From Raineya sp. (GTDB lineage Bacteria > Bacteroidota > Bacteroidia > Cytophagales > Thermonemataceae), in contig JANWZC010000004.1 in the NCBI GenBank assembly GCA_025054975.1, positions 1 to 32,647 of the forward strand: DNA of 32,647 bases. Reading direction: 5' to 3'. The notes below the pieces were generated by a model. The model was not told the DNA's origin. It searched no databases and saw only the letters and a list, made by a program, of their open reading frames with translations. Made by a program: the position numbers and the translations under genes. This document shows positions 16,004-24,675 of this stretch, piece after piece (the first letter of the stretch is position 1; the number at the start of each line of letters is the position of its first letter).

Positions 16004-17545
16004 ATGATAACTTCGCAAACTTCCATTCAAGAAATTCTTTACCAATTAGGTATCCAACCTGAAAATCCTGCATATAGCACTGGTCAAGAGTGGGCAAAAT
16101 TAGGCAATAGAATCAAGAAAACCATATACTCTCCTATCAATGACGAACCCATTGCTACCGTAGAATTAGCCACCGCACAGGATTATGAAGTAGTTATTCA
16201 AAAAGCCCAAGAAGCATTTAAGGTTTGGCAAAAAGTACCTGCTCCCAAACGTGGAGAAATCGTTAGACAAATTGGGGAAAAATTACGTGCCTACAAAGAA
16301 CCTTTGGGCAAGTTGGTTACTTACGAAATGGGTAAAATTTTGCAAGAAGGCTTAGGGGAAGTGCAAGAAATGATTGATATATGCGATTTTGCGGTAGGTC
16401 TTTCTCGCCAACTTTATGGACTTACCATGCATTCGGAACGTCCTATGCATCGTATGTATGAGCAATGGCATCCGTTGGGAGTAGTAGGGATAATTTCAGC
16501 ATTTAACTTTCCTGTGGCTGTGTGGTCTTGGAATGCCATGATTGCTGCTGTCTGTGGAGATGTATGTGTATGGAAACCTTCTGAAAAAACTCCGCTTACA
16601 GCCATTGCTTGCCAACATATTGTTGCAAAAGTATTACGCGAAAATAACTTACCCGAAGGTATTTTTAGCCTTATTTTGGGAGATGCTTCTGTTGGCGAAC
16701 TTATCAGCAATGACCCTCGTGTGCCTTTGGTTTCAGCGACAGGTTCTACACGTATGGGGAAAAAAGTAGCAGAAGCCGTTGCTAAACGTTTGGGCAAAAC
16801 TATCCTTGAACTTGGTGGAAACAATGCTATCATTATTACCGAGAATGCTAACTTAGAACTGGCTATCCGAGCGGTAGTTTTTGGAGCAGTAGGCACAGCA
16901 GGACAAAGATGTACCACTACACGCCGCCTGATTGTGAATGAAAAAGTATATGAAGAAGTGAAAAATCGTCTATTGAAAATTTATCCTACTTTGCCTATCG
17001 GCAACCCTTTGGATAGCAAAACGCTCGTGGGACCGCTCATTGATAAAGACGCTGTAAGAATGTTCCAGCAGGCTTTGCAGAAAGTTCAACAAGAAGGAGG
17101 AAAGTTATTGGTAGGTGGTGAGGTACTGGAAGGCAAAGGAAATTATGTGAAGCCTGCTATTGTGGAGGCTGAAAATCATTACGAAATGGTGCAAGAAGAA
17201 ACTTTTGCCCCTATTTTGTACCTGATTAAGTATCAAGGCAGTGTAGAAAATGCCATAGCCATTCAGAATGATGTAAAACAGGGACTTTCATCAGCAATTT
17301 TTACAACCAATCTCTTGGAAGCAGAAACGTTCCTTTCTTGTGCAGGCTCGGACTGCGGAATTGCTAACGTGAATATTGGGACATCAGGGGCAGAAATTGG
17401 AGGAGCTTTCGGAGGCGAAAAAGAAACAGGAGGCGGTAGAGAGTCGGGTTCAGATGCTTGGAAAGCCTATATGCGTAGGCAAACCAATACCATCAATTAT
17501 AGCACTGAACTGCCTTTGGCACAAGGAATTAAATTTGATTTTTAA
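16004..17545 (+). CDS. Aldehyde dehydrogenase, ALDH7/antiquitin type
   Basis: The 513-residue cytosolic enzyme oxidises an aldehyde with NAD(P)+. It resembles antiquitin (ALDH7A1; alpha-aminoadipic semialdehyde dehydrogenase, a lysine-catabolic enzyme) along its length, for example ICDFAVGLSRQLYG, EQWHPLGVVGIISAFNFPVA, LELGGNNAIII and GTAGQRCTTTRRL. Catalytic residues are present: N168 (FNFP), K191, E269 (LELGG) and the nucleophile C303. The C-terminal GGAFGGEKETGGGRESGSD segment, typical of ALDH7, is intact. The start at 16004 follows from the promoter at 15953-15983 and removes 17 upstream residues. No other lysine-degradation gene is nearby, so the physiological substrate is inferred from the family only. 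Confidence 0.93.
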   Translation: MITSQTSIQEILYQLGIQPENPAYSTGQEWAKLGNRIKKTIYSPINDEPIATVELATAQDYEVVIQKAQEAFKVWQKVPAPKRGEIVRQIGEKLRAYKEPLGKLVTYEMGKILQEGLGEVQEMIDICDFAVGLSRQLYGLTMHSERPMHRMYEQWHPLGVVGIISAFNFPVAVWSWNAMIAAVCGDVCVWKPSEKTPLTAIACQHIVAKVLRENNLPEGIFSLILGDASVGELISNDPRVPLVSATGSTRMGKKVAEAVAKRLGKTILELGGNNAIIITENANLELAIRAVVFGAVGTAGQRCTTTRRLIVNEKVYEEVKNRLLKIYPTLPIGNPLDSKTLVGPLIDKDAVRMFQQALQKVQQEGGKLLVGGEVLEGKGNYVKPAIVEAENHYEMVQEETFAPILYLIKYQGSVENAIAIQNDVKQGLSSAIFTTNLLEAETFLSCAGSDCGIANVNIGTSGAEIGGAFGGEKETGGGRESGSDAWKAYMRRQTNTINYSTELPLAQGIKFDF

Positions 17546-17552
17546 GGAAAAG

Positions 17553-17583
17553 TTTGTTTATTAAAACCTTTTTCATACATTTA
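17553..17583 (+). promoter_or_regulatory. Near-consensus promoter of the response regulator gene
   Basis: TTTG (17553-17556), 19 bp, TACATTTA (17576-17583) has one mismatch in the last base of the -7 element. Transcription would begin about 20 nt before the ATG at 17608, which excludes the in-frame ATG at 17554 as a start. Confidence 0.65.
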
Positions 17584-17607
17584 GGCACCTTAAATCAATT
17601 ACGAAAT

Positions 17608-18024
17608 ATGGCTACGCAAAAACCTTACAAAGCAATTATGCTCATTGATGACAATGAGATAGACAACTTGATAAACCAAAAAATTATTGAGGCAGCAAAT
17701 ATTTGCGATTACATCTTTACGCATACAGGAGGCAAAAGTGCTATTGAATTTTTGCGTAACATTGAAAAAATTGCACCTATGACAGGTAATCAAGGCTTGC
17801 CTGATTTGATTTTTTTAGATATTGATATGCCCTTGATGGACGGCTTTCAGTTTCTTGATGAATTTGAAACACTTAGTCCCACTACCAAAGAATATTGCAA
17901 AATCGTGATGCTTACTTCTTCTATCAATCCGCAAGATATGAGCAAAGCTAAAAAGTATCAGTACGTAAAAAAATACCTTAACAAGCCACTCTCTCCCGAG
18001 AATTTGAAAACCTTAAATGTATAG
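17608..18024 (+). CDS. Single-domain response regulator
   Basis: The 138-residue protein is only a CheY-like receiver domain with no output domain. The acidic pocket is in LIDDNEID (D14, D15), the phospho-acceptor is D71 in LIFLDIDMPLMDGFQFL, the switch Thr is T103 in VMLTSS, and the conserved Lys is K126 in LNKPL. The insertion between beta-2 and alpha-3 (EKIAPMTGNQGLPD) resembles Rcp1-type receivers that pair with phytochrome-like or hybrid kinases. It could take phosphate from the orphan kinase at 10474, but nothing in the layout proves this. The gene has its own promoter and a short terminator. Confidence 0.93.
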   Translation: MATQKPYKAIMLIDDNEIDNLINQKIIEAANICDYIFTHTGGKSAIEFLRNIEKIAPMTGNQGLPDLIFLDIDMPLMDGFQFLDEFETLSPTTKEYCKIVMLTSSINPQDMSKAKKYQYVKKYLNKPLSPENLKTLNV

Positions 18025-18047
18025 CTCAGGTTTTTTTTGAGCTTTTT
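18023..18047 (+). terminator. Short intrinsic terminator after the response regulator gene
   Basis: AGCTCA (18023-18028) pairs with TGAGCT (18038-18043) around a T-rich loop and is followed by TTTTT. The stem is only 6 bp and overlaps the stop codon, so strength is probably moderate. Confidence 0.6.
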
Positions 18048-18073
18048 ATTTTGGGGTAAAATCTGTTGTAAGA

Positions 18074-19441
18074 ATGAAAAAAATTGGAGCCATATTGTTT
18101 TTAAGTAGTTTAACTTTTCTTACAACAGCCCAAAATGTTCAGATTTTGAAACAACCTGCCAGTATTAGTATCAAAGCACTTCCCCAACTTAATTCATCTT
18201 TTCGTGAAGTCAATCTGAATATTACTCCAGATGGGAAGTATTTGTTTTTCATGTCTTCGCGTGGCGAAATGCCTTGGTCAAATACTCGTTACTTGCGTTT
18301 CAAGGGCAAGTGGGAAGCCGATGGAGACATTTGGTACTCGCAACGCGTAGGAAAAAATTGGCTTGCTCCCGAGTGTTTGAGCGAAGACATCAATACGAGT
18401 TCAGGAGAAGATGAGCCTAATATTTCTCCTGATGGCAAAACTGTATATTTTCAGAGTTGGAGCAACTGGCGTGAAAATGGTGGTCCTTATTACAAAGCCG
18501 ATAGAATTGGCAATAAAAAATGGGTAAATGTACGAGGATTAGGTGGTGGAATTAACAGCTTTTTCAGAGACAGAGATGAAAACGGACTTGAATTAGCCAC
18601 TGACGGAATGACAATATCTCCTGATGGCAAAACTCTTGTTGTAGCCGTAGGAAAATATGACGGCAATATGGATTTGTACGTTAGTTTCTTGAAAAACGGC
18701 ACTTGGACTTATCCGAAAAAATTATCTATTTCCACAATTTTTGATGAACGTTCTCCTTTCATTGCCGCAGACGGAGAAACTCTTTATTTTGCCTCCAACG
18801 GCTATAAAGGTTTTGGTGGGTTAGATATTTACAAAACGAACCTCAAAGATTTGCTTGCAGGTAAAAATCCCACTATTTACAATGTAGGCTCACCTTTCAA
18901 CACTGCCCAAGATGATTATGGTTTCATTGTAACTTCTGACGGCAAAGAAGCATATTTTATTCGTGATAGTGATATTTATATGGCAGACATCAGCCAATCT
19001 CCCCCTGAAATGAAGCCTAATTACACGTTTATCATCAAGGGTATAGTTCGCAATGCTCGTACCAAAGCCCCATTACGCCGAGAAATCAACTTTTACGAAA
19101 ACAATAGCAATTTTGCCACCGAATGGAGTAAAGCAGGCACAGGTGAGTTAATGATTATTACGCAGAGAAAAATAAACACTTTTGAAACTAAATTTGAAGG
19201 GGATAGTGGTTTCAAAAGTTTTGCAAAAACCTTCAAAGCAAATCCTAATTCCAATGTAGTGGAAATTGTTATTGACCTTGAACCTATCAATCAACCTGTT
19301 ACAGCCAATCCTCCTCCTCAAAAACCAAATGCATACCTTGTGCGTAGGCAAGAAGAGGAAAAACGCAAAAAGCAAGAAGAAATCCGCAGGAAACACGAGC
19401 AAGAAAAATTAAGAAACCAAGAAGCCGCTTGCCGAATGTAA
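18074..19441 (+). CDS. Exported PD40 beta-propeller protein with charged C-terminal tail
   Basis: The 455-residue protein has a signal peptide (MKKIGAILFLSSLTFLTTAQ) and a series of PD40/WD40-like blades. The repeated signatures are ITPDGKYLFFMSSRG, EPNISPDGKTVYFQSWS, MTISPDGKTLVVAVG, FIAADGETLYFASNG and FIVTSDGKEAYFIRD (roughly residues 40-305). A small beta domain follows that starts YTFIIKGIVRNARTKAPLRR (from about 316). The last 30 or so residues are a Glu/Lys/Arg/Gln-rich helix. Related Bacteroidota proteins such as PorE, a T9SS component, place a CarboxypepD-like domain and an OmpA-like peptidoglycan-binding domain after the propeller. Here no OmpA domain is present, only the charged tail. 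Probably periplasmic; the precise role is unknown. Confidence 0.85.
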   Translation: MKKIGAILFLSSLTFLTTAQNVQILKQPASISIKALPQLNSSFREVNLNITPDGKYLFFMSSRGEMPWSNTRYLRFKGKWEADGDIWYSQRVGKNWLAPECLSEDINTSSGEDEPNISPDGKTVYFQSWSNWRENGGPYYKADRIGNKKWVNVRGLGGGINSFFRDRDENGLELATDGMTISPDGKTLVVAVGKYDGNMDLYVSFLKNGTWTYPKKLSISTIFDERSPFIAADGETLYFASNGYKGFGGLDIYKTNLKDLLAGKNPTIYNVGSPFNTAQDDYGFIVTSDGKEAYFIRDSDIYMADISQSPPEMKPNYTFIIKGIVRNARTKAPLRREINFYENNSNFATEWSKAGTGELMIITQRKINTFETKFEGDSGFKSFAKTFKANPNSNVVEIVIDLEPINQPVTANPPPQKPNAYLVRRQEEEKRKKQEEIRRKHEQEKLRNQEAACRM

Positions 19442-19456
19442 TTTTTTAGAAAAAGG

Positions 19457-19488
19457 TTTGCACAAAATAATTAAAAACTCTAAATTTG
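19457..19488 (+). promoter_or_regulatory. Consensus promoter of the TPR protein gene
   Basis: TTTG (19457-19460), 20 bp, TAAATTTG (19481-19488) matches the Bacteroidota consensus exactly. Transcription would begin about 15 nt before the ATG at 19510. Confidence 0.85.
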
Positions 19489-19509
19489 CGGTTCAAAATT
19501 TGAAAGCCA

Positions 19510-20280
19510 ATGACAAAAATCAAGCATTTTGAAGAGAAGGCAAAAAAGAAAGCCCAAGAAAAAACTGAAATAACTCCCGTAGAAACTACCGAAGGTAAAG
19601 AAAATATCTTGGAAAATCCTGAAATTGTTTGGGATAAATCAGAGGAGTTTTTAAGGAAAAATCAGAAAACTATTTTAATAGTTTTGGCTGGTCTTTTGGT
19701 AGGAATAGGAGCTTATTTTGGTTGGAGATACTACACAAATGAGCAAGAAAAATCCGCATCTGCTAAACTTTATCCCGCAGAATATTTTTTCCGTAACGAC
19801 TCGCTCAACAAAGTATTAAAAGGCGAAAAAGATAGCAAAGGCAAATGGAAATATTGGTCTGCTCCCAAAGTAGCCGATGAATATCCTCTTACACAATCTG
19901 CTGAGTTAGCACATTTTTATACAGGCATTGCTCTGCTAAAAGAAGGAAAATTCAAAGAAGCTATCAAAGAATTAGAAAAGTTTAGCTCTTCGGATAAAAT
20001 TATTCAAGGGCGTGCCTATTGCCTCATAGGCGATGCTTATATGGAACTCAATCAATTAGATAACGCTATTTCTTATTATCGCAAAGCCGCTTATTATTAC
20101 ACCAATCAATACTATTCACCTATGTATTTGACCAAACTGGCACTTGCCTACGAATTGAAAAATGACTACAAAAATGCAATTGCCGTGTACGATGAAATCA
20201 TCAAAGAGCATTACAATTCCCAAGAAAGAACCAATGCTCAAAAGTATAAAGCTCGTTTAGAGACAATGCAAAGCAAGTAA
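19510..20280 (+). CDS. Membrane-anchored tetratricopeptide repeat protein
   Basis: The 256-residue protein starts with a Lys/Glu-rich cytosolic segment (residues 1-50) and one membrane helix (about 53-73, TILIVLAGLLVGIGAYFGWR), then a periplasmic part. TPR motifs fill the C-terminal half: LAHFYTGIALLKEGKFKEAI, GRAYCLIGDAYMELNQLDNA and MYLTKLALAYELKNDYKNAI. The topology (N-in helix then TPRs) resembles YfgM, an ancillary protein of the Sec translocon and periplasmic chaperones in E. coli. That parallel is by architecture only. The gene is convergent with the acyl-CoA carboxylase gene, with a long palindrome between them. Confidence 0.88.
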   Translation: MTKIKHFEEKAKKKAQEKTEITPVETTEGKENILENPEIVWDKSEEFLRKNQKTILIVLAGLLVGIGAYFGWRYYTNEQEKSASAKLYPAEYFFRNDSLNKVLKGEKDSKGKWKYWSAPKVADEYPLTQSAELAHFYTGIALLKEGKFKEAIKELEKFSSSDKIIQGRAYCLIGDAYMELNQLDNAISYYRKAAYYYTNQYYSPMYLTKLALAYELKNDYKNAIAVYDEIIKEHYNSQERTNAQKYKARLETMQSK

Positions 20281-20314
20281 ATTTGAAAATTTGAGAAGTT
20301 TGGCGTTAGACCGA

Positions 20315-20411
20315 AAAAAACTTGATTTTAAGCCCCCCTTTTGACATTTTGGCTTGTTGTTCAGCAAGCCGAAATAAGACAAAAGGGGGGCTTAAAGTTA
20401 TTAAGTTTTTT
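20315..20411. terminator. Very long palindrome, probable bidirectional terminator
   Basis: Three nested inverted repeats form one hairpin. The outer arms are AAAAAACTT (20315-20323) and AAGTTTTTT (20403-20411). The middle arms are TTTAAGCCCCCCTTTTG (20327-20343) and its perfect complement (20380-20396). The inner arms are ATTTTGGCTTG (20346-20356) and CAAGCCGAAAT (20365-20375) with one G-T pair, around an 8-nt loop. The total is about 37 base pairs with only small internal loops. It sits between the convergent TPR and carboxylase genes and ends in T-runs on both strands. It is much larger than a normal terminator and could also be a mobile palindromic repeat adopted as one. Confidence 0.85.
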
Positions 20412-20429
20412 GAGTATAGTTGAGCAAAC

Positions 20430-22067
20430 CTATACCTGAATTACTCCCACATTATATCTTTTGGTAATGGGAGCATGATTAGCGGCTTCAATGCCCATAG
20501 AAATTACTTTACGAGTGTCTAATGGGTCAATGATACCATCTACCCACAAGCGAGCCGCCGCATAATAGGGTGAGAGTTGATTGTTGTAAATTTCTGTGAT
20601 TTCCTCCAAGAGTTTAGCTTCCTCTTCGGGAGTAATTTTTTGTCCTTTGGCTTCCAGAGTTGCTATGCGAATTTGGAGTAGGGTTTTTGCTGCTGAAGCT
20701 CCACTCATTACAGCAATTTGAGCTGAGGGCCACGCAAAAATCAAACGGGGGTCGTAGGCTTTGCCACACATAGCATAGTTGCCTGCCCCATATGAATTGC
20801 CTATGATGATAGTAAATTTAGGTACAACGCTATTCGCCATAGCATTGACCATTTTAGCTCCGTCTTTGATGATGCCATTATGTTCGGATTTACTGCCTAC
20901 CATAAACCCTGTAACATCTTGCAAAAACACCAAAGGAATTTTCCGTTGATTGCAGTTCATGATAAAACGAGCGGCTTTATCAGCAGAGTCGGAGTAGATA
21001 ACTCCTCCCATTTGCATTTCGCCTTTTTTGGTTTTTACCATTTTGCGTTGATTTGCCACAATACCCACCGCCCAGCCATCTATGCGTGCATATCCGCAAA
21101 GTAAAGTTTTTCCGTATAAAGCCTTGTACTCCTCAAAATCTGAATTATCTACCAAACGTTCAATAATCTCTCGCATGTCATAAGGTTTCACTCTATCGGC
21201 AGGTAAAATGCCATAAATTTCTTTCATATCTTTTTTAGGCATAGCAGGCTCAATTCTATCAAAACCTGCTTTCTCAAAATGTCCGATTTTTTCAAAAATC
21301 TTGCGGATAGCATCCAAACAAGCCTCGTCATTGGGGTATTTGTTATCGGTAACCCCTGAAATTTCTGAATGTGTAGTAGCTCCGCCCAAAGTTTCGTTAT
21401 CTACATCTTCTCCAATCGCTGATTTCACTAAATACGAACCTGCTAAAAATACCGAACCTGTACCCTCTACAATCAAGGCTTCATCGCTCATGATAGGCAA
21501 GTATGCTCCTCCTGCTACACAACTTCCCATAATCGCCGCAATCTGAATAATACCTTCTGAACTCATGACGGCATTATTGCGAAAAATTCTGCCAAAATGC
21601 TCTTTATCGGGAAAAACCTCTGCCTGCATAGGTAAATACACGCCTGCACTATCCACCAAATACACGATAGGCAGGCGATTTTCCATAGCAATCTCTTGGG
21701 CTCGTAAGTTTTTTTTAGCGGTTATCGGAAACCATGCTCCTGCTTTTACGGTGGCATCGTTAGCTACCACAATGCACTGTCTTCCTGCAATGTAGCCAAT
21801 CACTACTACCACCCCTCCCGAAGGGCATCCCCCTTCCTCTTCATACATCCCTTCTCCTACAAAAGCACCTATTTCTAATTGTGGTTTATCTTTATCTAAA
21901 AGGTAATCTATACGCTCACGAGCCGTCATCTTACCTTTGGCTTTGTGAGCGGCTATTCTTTTTTCTCCTCCCCCCAACTTCACTTTTGCCCATTTTGCAT
22001 TGAGTTGTGTAACCCATTGCTTCATCAAATCTTCATTTTTGTTAAATTCTATATCAATTTTACTCAT
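20430..22067 (-). CDS. Acyl-CoA carboxylase carboxyltransferase (beta) subunit, MccB-like
   Basis: This biotin-dependent carboxyltransferase moves CO2 from carboxybiotin to an acyl-CoA. The 545-residue sequence has the N and C crotonase-like halves. It resembles methylcrotonoyl-CoA carboxylase beta more than propionyl-CoA carboxylase: GGGEKRIAAHKAKGKMTARERID, ANDATVKAGAWFPITAKK, LRAQEIAMENRLPIVYLVDSAG, PDKEHFGRIF and IAAIMGSCVAGGAYLPIMSDE. The C-half has PLVFLQDVTGFMVGSKSE, IIGNSYGAGNYAMCGKAYDP and WVDGIIDPLDTR. Methylcrotonoyl-CoA is an intermediate of leucine breakdown. The biotin carboxylase/BCCP subunit is not in the window, so the acyl substrate is uncertain. The frame is open to 22118, but homologues begin at MSKIDIEFNKNED, so the start is at 22067. 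Confidence 0.93.
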   Translation of the reverse strand: MSKIDIEFNKNEDLMKQWVTQLNAKWAKVKLGGGEKRIAAHKAKGKMTARERIDYLLDKDKPQLEIGAFVGEGMYEEEGGCPSGGVVVVIGYIAGRQCIVVANDATVKAGAWFPITAKKNLRAQEIAMENRLPIVYLVDSAGVYLPMQAEVFPDKEHFGRIFRNNAVMSSEGIIQIAAIMGSCVAGGAYLPIMSDEALIVEGTGSVFLAGSYLVKSAIGEDVDNETLGGATTHSEISGVTDNKYPNDEACLDAIRKIFEKIGHFEKAGFDRIEPAMPKKDMKEIYGILPADRVKPYDMREIIERLVDNSDFEEYKALYGKTLLCGYARIDGWAVGIVANQRKMVKTKKGEMQMGGVIYSDSADKAARFIMNCNQRKIPLVFLQDVTGFMVGSKSEHNGIIKDGAKMVNAMANSVVPKFTIIIGNSYGAGNYAMCGKAYDPRLIFAWPSAQIAVMSGASAAKTLLQIRIATLEAKGQKITPEEEAKLLEEITEIYNNQLSPYYAAARLWVDGIIDPLDTRKVISMGIEAANHAPITKRYNVGVIQV

Positions 22068-22179
22068 AGGCGTTGTTTTTTTAAGACCTGCTCTCCTAAC
22101 TTTCATTTTCGCTTTCAATAATACAGAATTTAGCAGTTTTGCAAAAATTTTTTAGGACTTTTCCAAGAAAAAATTGTGC

Positions 22180-23535
22180 CTACTGAATAGTTTTGCGTAT
22201 TCGCCATTCGGAGGGGTAATAGTTATTCACTCGCCCACCAAGATTTTTCAACCAACCTAAACCCAAATTCTGATGTGTTGCCAAATACCAACCTTTTTCG
22301 CCTAATGTAAGATTTAATTCTTGTTTGCTTAAAAATTGTAAAGCCTCTTTGGTAGAAAGTTCAATGCGTGAAATGTTTTGAGAAACACAACTACTCAATG
22401 CCAATTCTGCACTTGGGATAAAGTCTTTGCCCTTGAACTCACCGACTTTTAGGGCTACTTGCTTGATGTACGCATAGCTTGCAAGCTGACTTATCCAAGT
22501 TCTATGCAAGGGATTGAGCATAAAAACTTGATTTTGATAACTAAAAAACTCCTGATTTTCTCCCACAACCCACTGCTGAACTACATTTTTTTGATTTTTA
22601 TCCAATTCTTGAAACAAATCTTTCTTGTACTTACCTATTTGCACAGGACTTACTTTTTTTCGCAAGCAAGCCACAAAAAAGCCTTCTCCTCGTAAAAGAT
22701 GTGGAAAAAAACGATAAGCAAATCTTCCTTTTTCTTGTACTTCTACAATATTCCACTCAGTAGCAATAGGAATTTGCACACTTTGAAGATTAAAGTTTTC
22801 ACAAAGCCAATGCAGATTTTCTTCATTTTCTTTTCGGTTGAAGGTACAAGTGCTGTAAATCAAGTAACCCGAAGGAGCAAGAGCAGGTAAAATATTAGCA
22901 AGAATTTCTTTTTGTCGCTTGGCACAAAACAATACATTCGCCTCCGACCACTCAGCAATAGCTGTACTATCTTTACGAAACATCCCTTCTCCCGAGCAAG
23001 GAGCATCTACCAGGATGATGTCAAAAAAATTTTCTAATTTGCCCAAACTTTCAGGATTACTCTGCGTAACTACATAATTCTTGCTCCCCCAACGAGCTAA
23101 ATTTTCTGCAAGTATCTCTGCTCTATTTTTGATAATCTCGTTGCTTACCAATAGGCTATTTTCATTCATCAGCGAAAGCAAATGAGTGCTTTTGCCTCCT
23201 GGTGCGGCACTCAAATCAAGAATTTTTAAGGGGTTTTGTGATGTTATATGCTTAAAGATTTGCTCCAAAAACATAGATGAAGCCTCTTGCACGTAAAATG
23301 CCCCTGCCCAAAACAAAGGATTTTCCGTAAAAGAAGGTCTTTGCGAAAGGTAGTAACCATCCTCGCACCAAGCTACCGCACACATGGGCGAAAAGGGTAA
23401 ATGATTTAGTTTTTTGAAAGGATTGAGCCTCAATGAAACAATAGGACTTTCTGAAAGGCTACTTAAAAATTTATCTTGATTTTCAGGCAGAAAATCGCTT
23501 ATTCTTTCAAGGAAAGCAGAAGGTAAGAGCTTCAT
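22180..23535 (-). CDS. RsmF-like RNA (cytosine-C5) methyltransferase
   Basis: This SAM-dependent enzyme methylates C5 of a cytosine, most probably in 16S rRNA. The 451-residue protein has a helical N-terminal region and a Rossmann core with motif I LDLSAAPGGKSTHLL (from residue 106). Motif IV VDAPCSGEGMF carries the conserved C180 and motif VI YSTCTFNRKENEE carries the nucleophile C230. GEGFFVACLRKK marks the end of the core. The roughly 150-residue C-terminus resembles the RsmF extension (PUA-like) that binds RNA. YVQEASSMF and LRLNPFKK are further family marks. The frame is open from a TTG at 23553, but the ATG at 23535 gives the usual N-terminus. It is separated from the carboxylase by 112 bp on the same strand. 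Confidence 0.92.
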   Translation of the reverse strand: MKLLPSAFLERISDFLPENQDKFLSSLSESPIVSLRLNPFKKLNHLPFSPMCAVAWCEDGYYLSQRPSFTENPLFWAGAFYVQEASSMFLEQIFKHITSQNPLKILDLSAAPGGKSTHLLSLMNENSLLVSNEIIKNRAEILAENLARWGSKNYVVTQSNPESLGKLENFFDIILVDAPCSGEGMFRKDSTAIAEWSEANVLFCAKRQKEILANILPALAPSGYLIYSTCTFNRKENEENLHWLCENFNLQSVQIPIATEWNIVEVQEKGRFAYRFFPHLLRGEGFFVACLRKKVSPVQIGKYKKDLFQELDKNQKNVVQQWVVGENQEFFSYQNQVFMLNPLHRTWISQLASYAYIKQVALKVGEFKGKDFIPSAELALSSCVSQNISRIELSTKEALQFLSKQELNLTLGEKGWYLATHQNLGLGWLKNLGGRVNNYYPSEWRIRKTIQ

Positions 23536-23584
23536 ACAAAAGGCTTTCGGCAAAGAAAAAAACTTTCCGCCAAGAAAGCAAAAA

Positions 23585-24670
23585 TCAAGCAGGATTTGCC
23601 ATAGCAGATTGTGTAGAAATATTTTCCGTAACTTTACTGGGAAAGCGTTTAAGCGTAACCCGAAATGTAGAACCCTTATCCACTTTACTCTCTACTTCTA
23701 TATTTCCTTCGTGAGCCTCTACGATTTGCTTAACAATTGCTAATCCTAATCCGCTGCCTCCTTTTTCTTTGGAACGGCTTTTTTCAACTCTATAAAAACG
23801 TTCAAAAATGCGAGTAAGATGTTTTTTCGGAATACCCGTGCCATTATCCTCCACCTCTATGATACAATGGTCTTTGGTTTGTAGGAGCCAAACTTTCACA
23901 AAACCGCCTTCTTTACCATACTTAATGCCATTTTCAACCAAATTGATAAGCACTTGCCTGATTCGGTTTCTATCAGCCCACACGATACACTCGGGGCTGG
24001 TGCGTTCGTCAATTTCAAGGGAAATGTTGCGTTCTACGGCTTTTTCTTCCAATTGCTCAAAAACCTCCTCTAAAACTAAATTTAAGTTGGTTTCCTGGAA
24101 ATGCATTTTAATAATACCTGCCTCCATTTGCGAAAGCGTAATGAGGTCTTGTACAAGGTGGTCAAGTCCTTCAAGGCTTTTGGCGGCTTTTTGCAAGAAT
24201 TTATCACGAACTTCAGGGTCTTCTACGGCTCCGTCAATGAGCGTGTGAATAAAACCTTGTGCGGCAAAAATAGGCGTTTTCAGCTCGTGAGAAACATCAG
24301 CCAAAAACTCTCGGCGAAAAGCCTCTAATTGTGTCAGATAATCAATTTCAGCTTGTTTTTTGGTGGCATATTCGTATAATTCTTCATTGAGTTGTTGTAA
24401 AGGACTTGCCGTGAGTGTAGAAAGTCTGCGACGTGTAAGTTTGAAGTCTTTTTTCTTGATTTTTTCAAAGGAAAGATAAATTTCATTGATTTCCCGAAAA
24501 ACCAAAAACTCCAAAGCCGTAGCTATCAAGAAATAAGAGGAAGCAAAACAAATCAGAAAAACAACAACGAGAATAGTGGATTCAACTTCAAAAAGAGCCG
24601 TAAATGAAGTAGTAATAATGGCTATCAGCAGCGACAAGGAAAAAGGCAATATACGAGATTGCCATTTCAT
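23585..24670 (-). CDS. PhoR-type sensor histidine kinase
   Basis: The 361-residue protein has two closely spaced membrane helices (about residues 8-27 and 32-54) with almost no periplasmic loop. A linker helix follows, then HisKA with H128 in EFLADVSHELKTPIFAAQGF and a HATPase domain. That domain has the N box NLVENGIKYG (N243, N247), G1 VEDNGTGIP, F box FERFYRVEKSRS and G2 GGSGLGLAIVK. The short loop implies sensing in the membrane or through a partner, as for PhoR with the Pst system, but no pst gene is nearby. It lies 5 bp downstream of the response regulator gene on the same strand, almost certainly one operon. The ligand is unknown; PhoR is a resemblance, not an assignment. Confidence 0.95.
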   Translation of the reverse strand: MKWQSRILPFSLSLLIAIITTSFTALFEVESTILVVVFLICFASSYFLIATALEFLVFREINEIYLSFEKIKKKDFKLTRRRLSTLTASPLQQLNEELYEYATKKQAEIDYLTQLEAFRREFLADVSHELKTPIFAAQGFIHTLIDGAVEDPEVRDKFLQKAAKSLEGLDHLVQDLITLSQMEAGIIKMHFQETNLNLVLEEVFEQLEEKAVERNISLEIDERTSPECIVWADRNRIRQVLINLVENGIKYGKEGGFVKVWLLQTKDHCIIEVEDNGTGIPKKHLTRIFERFYRVEKSRSKEKGGSGLGLAIVKQIVEAHEGNIEVESKVDKGSTFRVTLKRFPSKVTENISTQSAMANPA

Positions 24671-24675
24671 AAAAG

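Noticed and set aside
16414-16917. A 167-residue minus-strand open frame
   Set aside because: It is a shadow of the aldehyde dehydrogenase catalytic domain, including the active-site segment.
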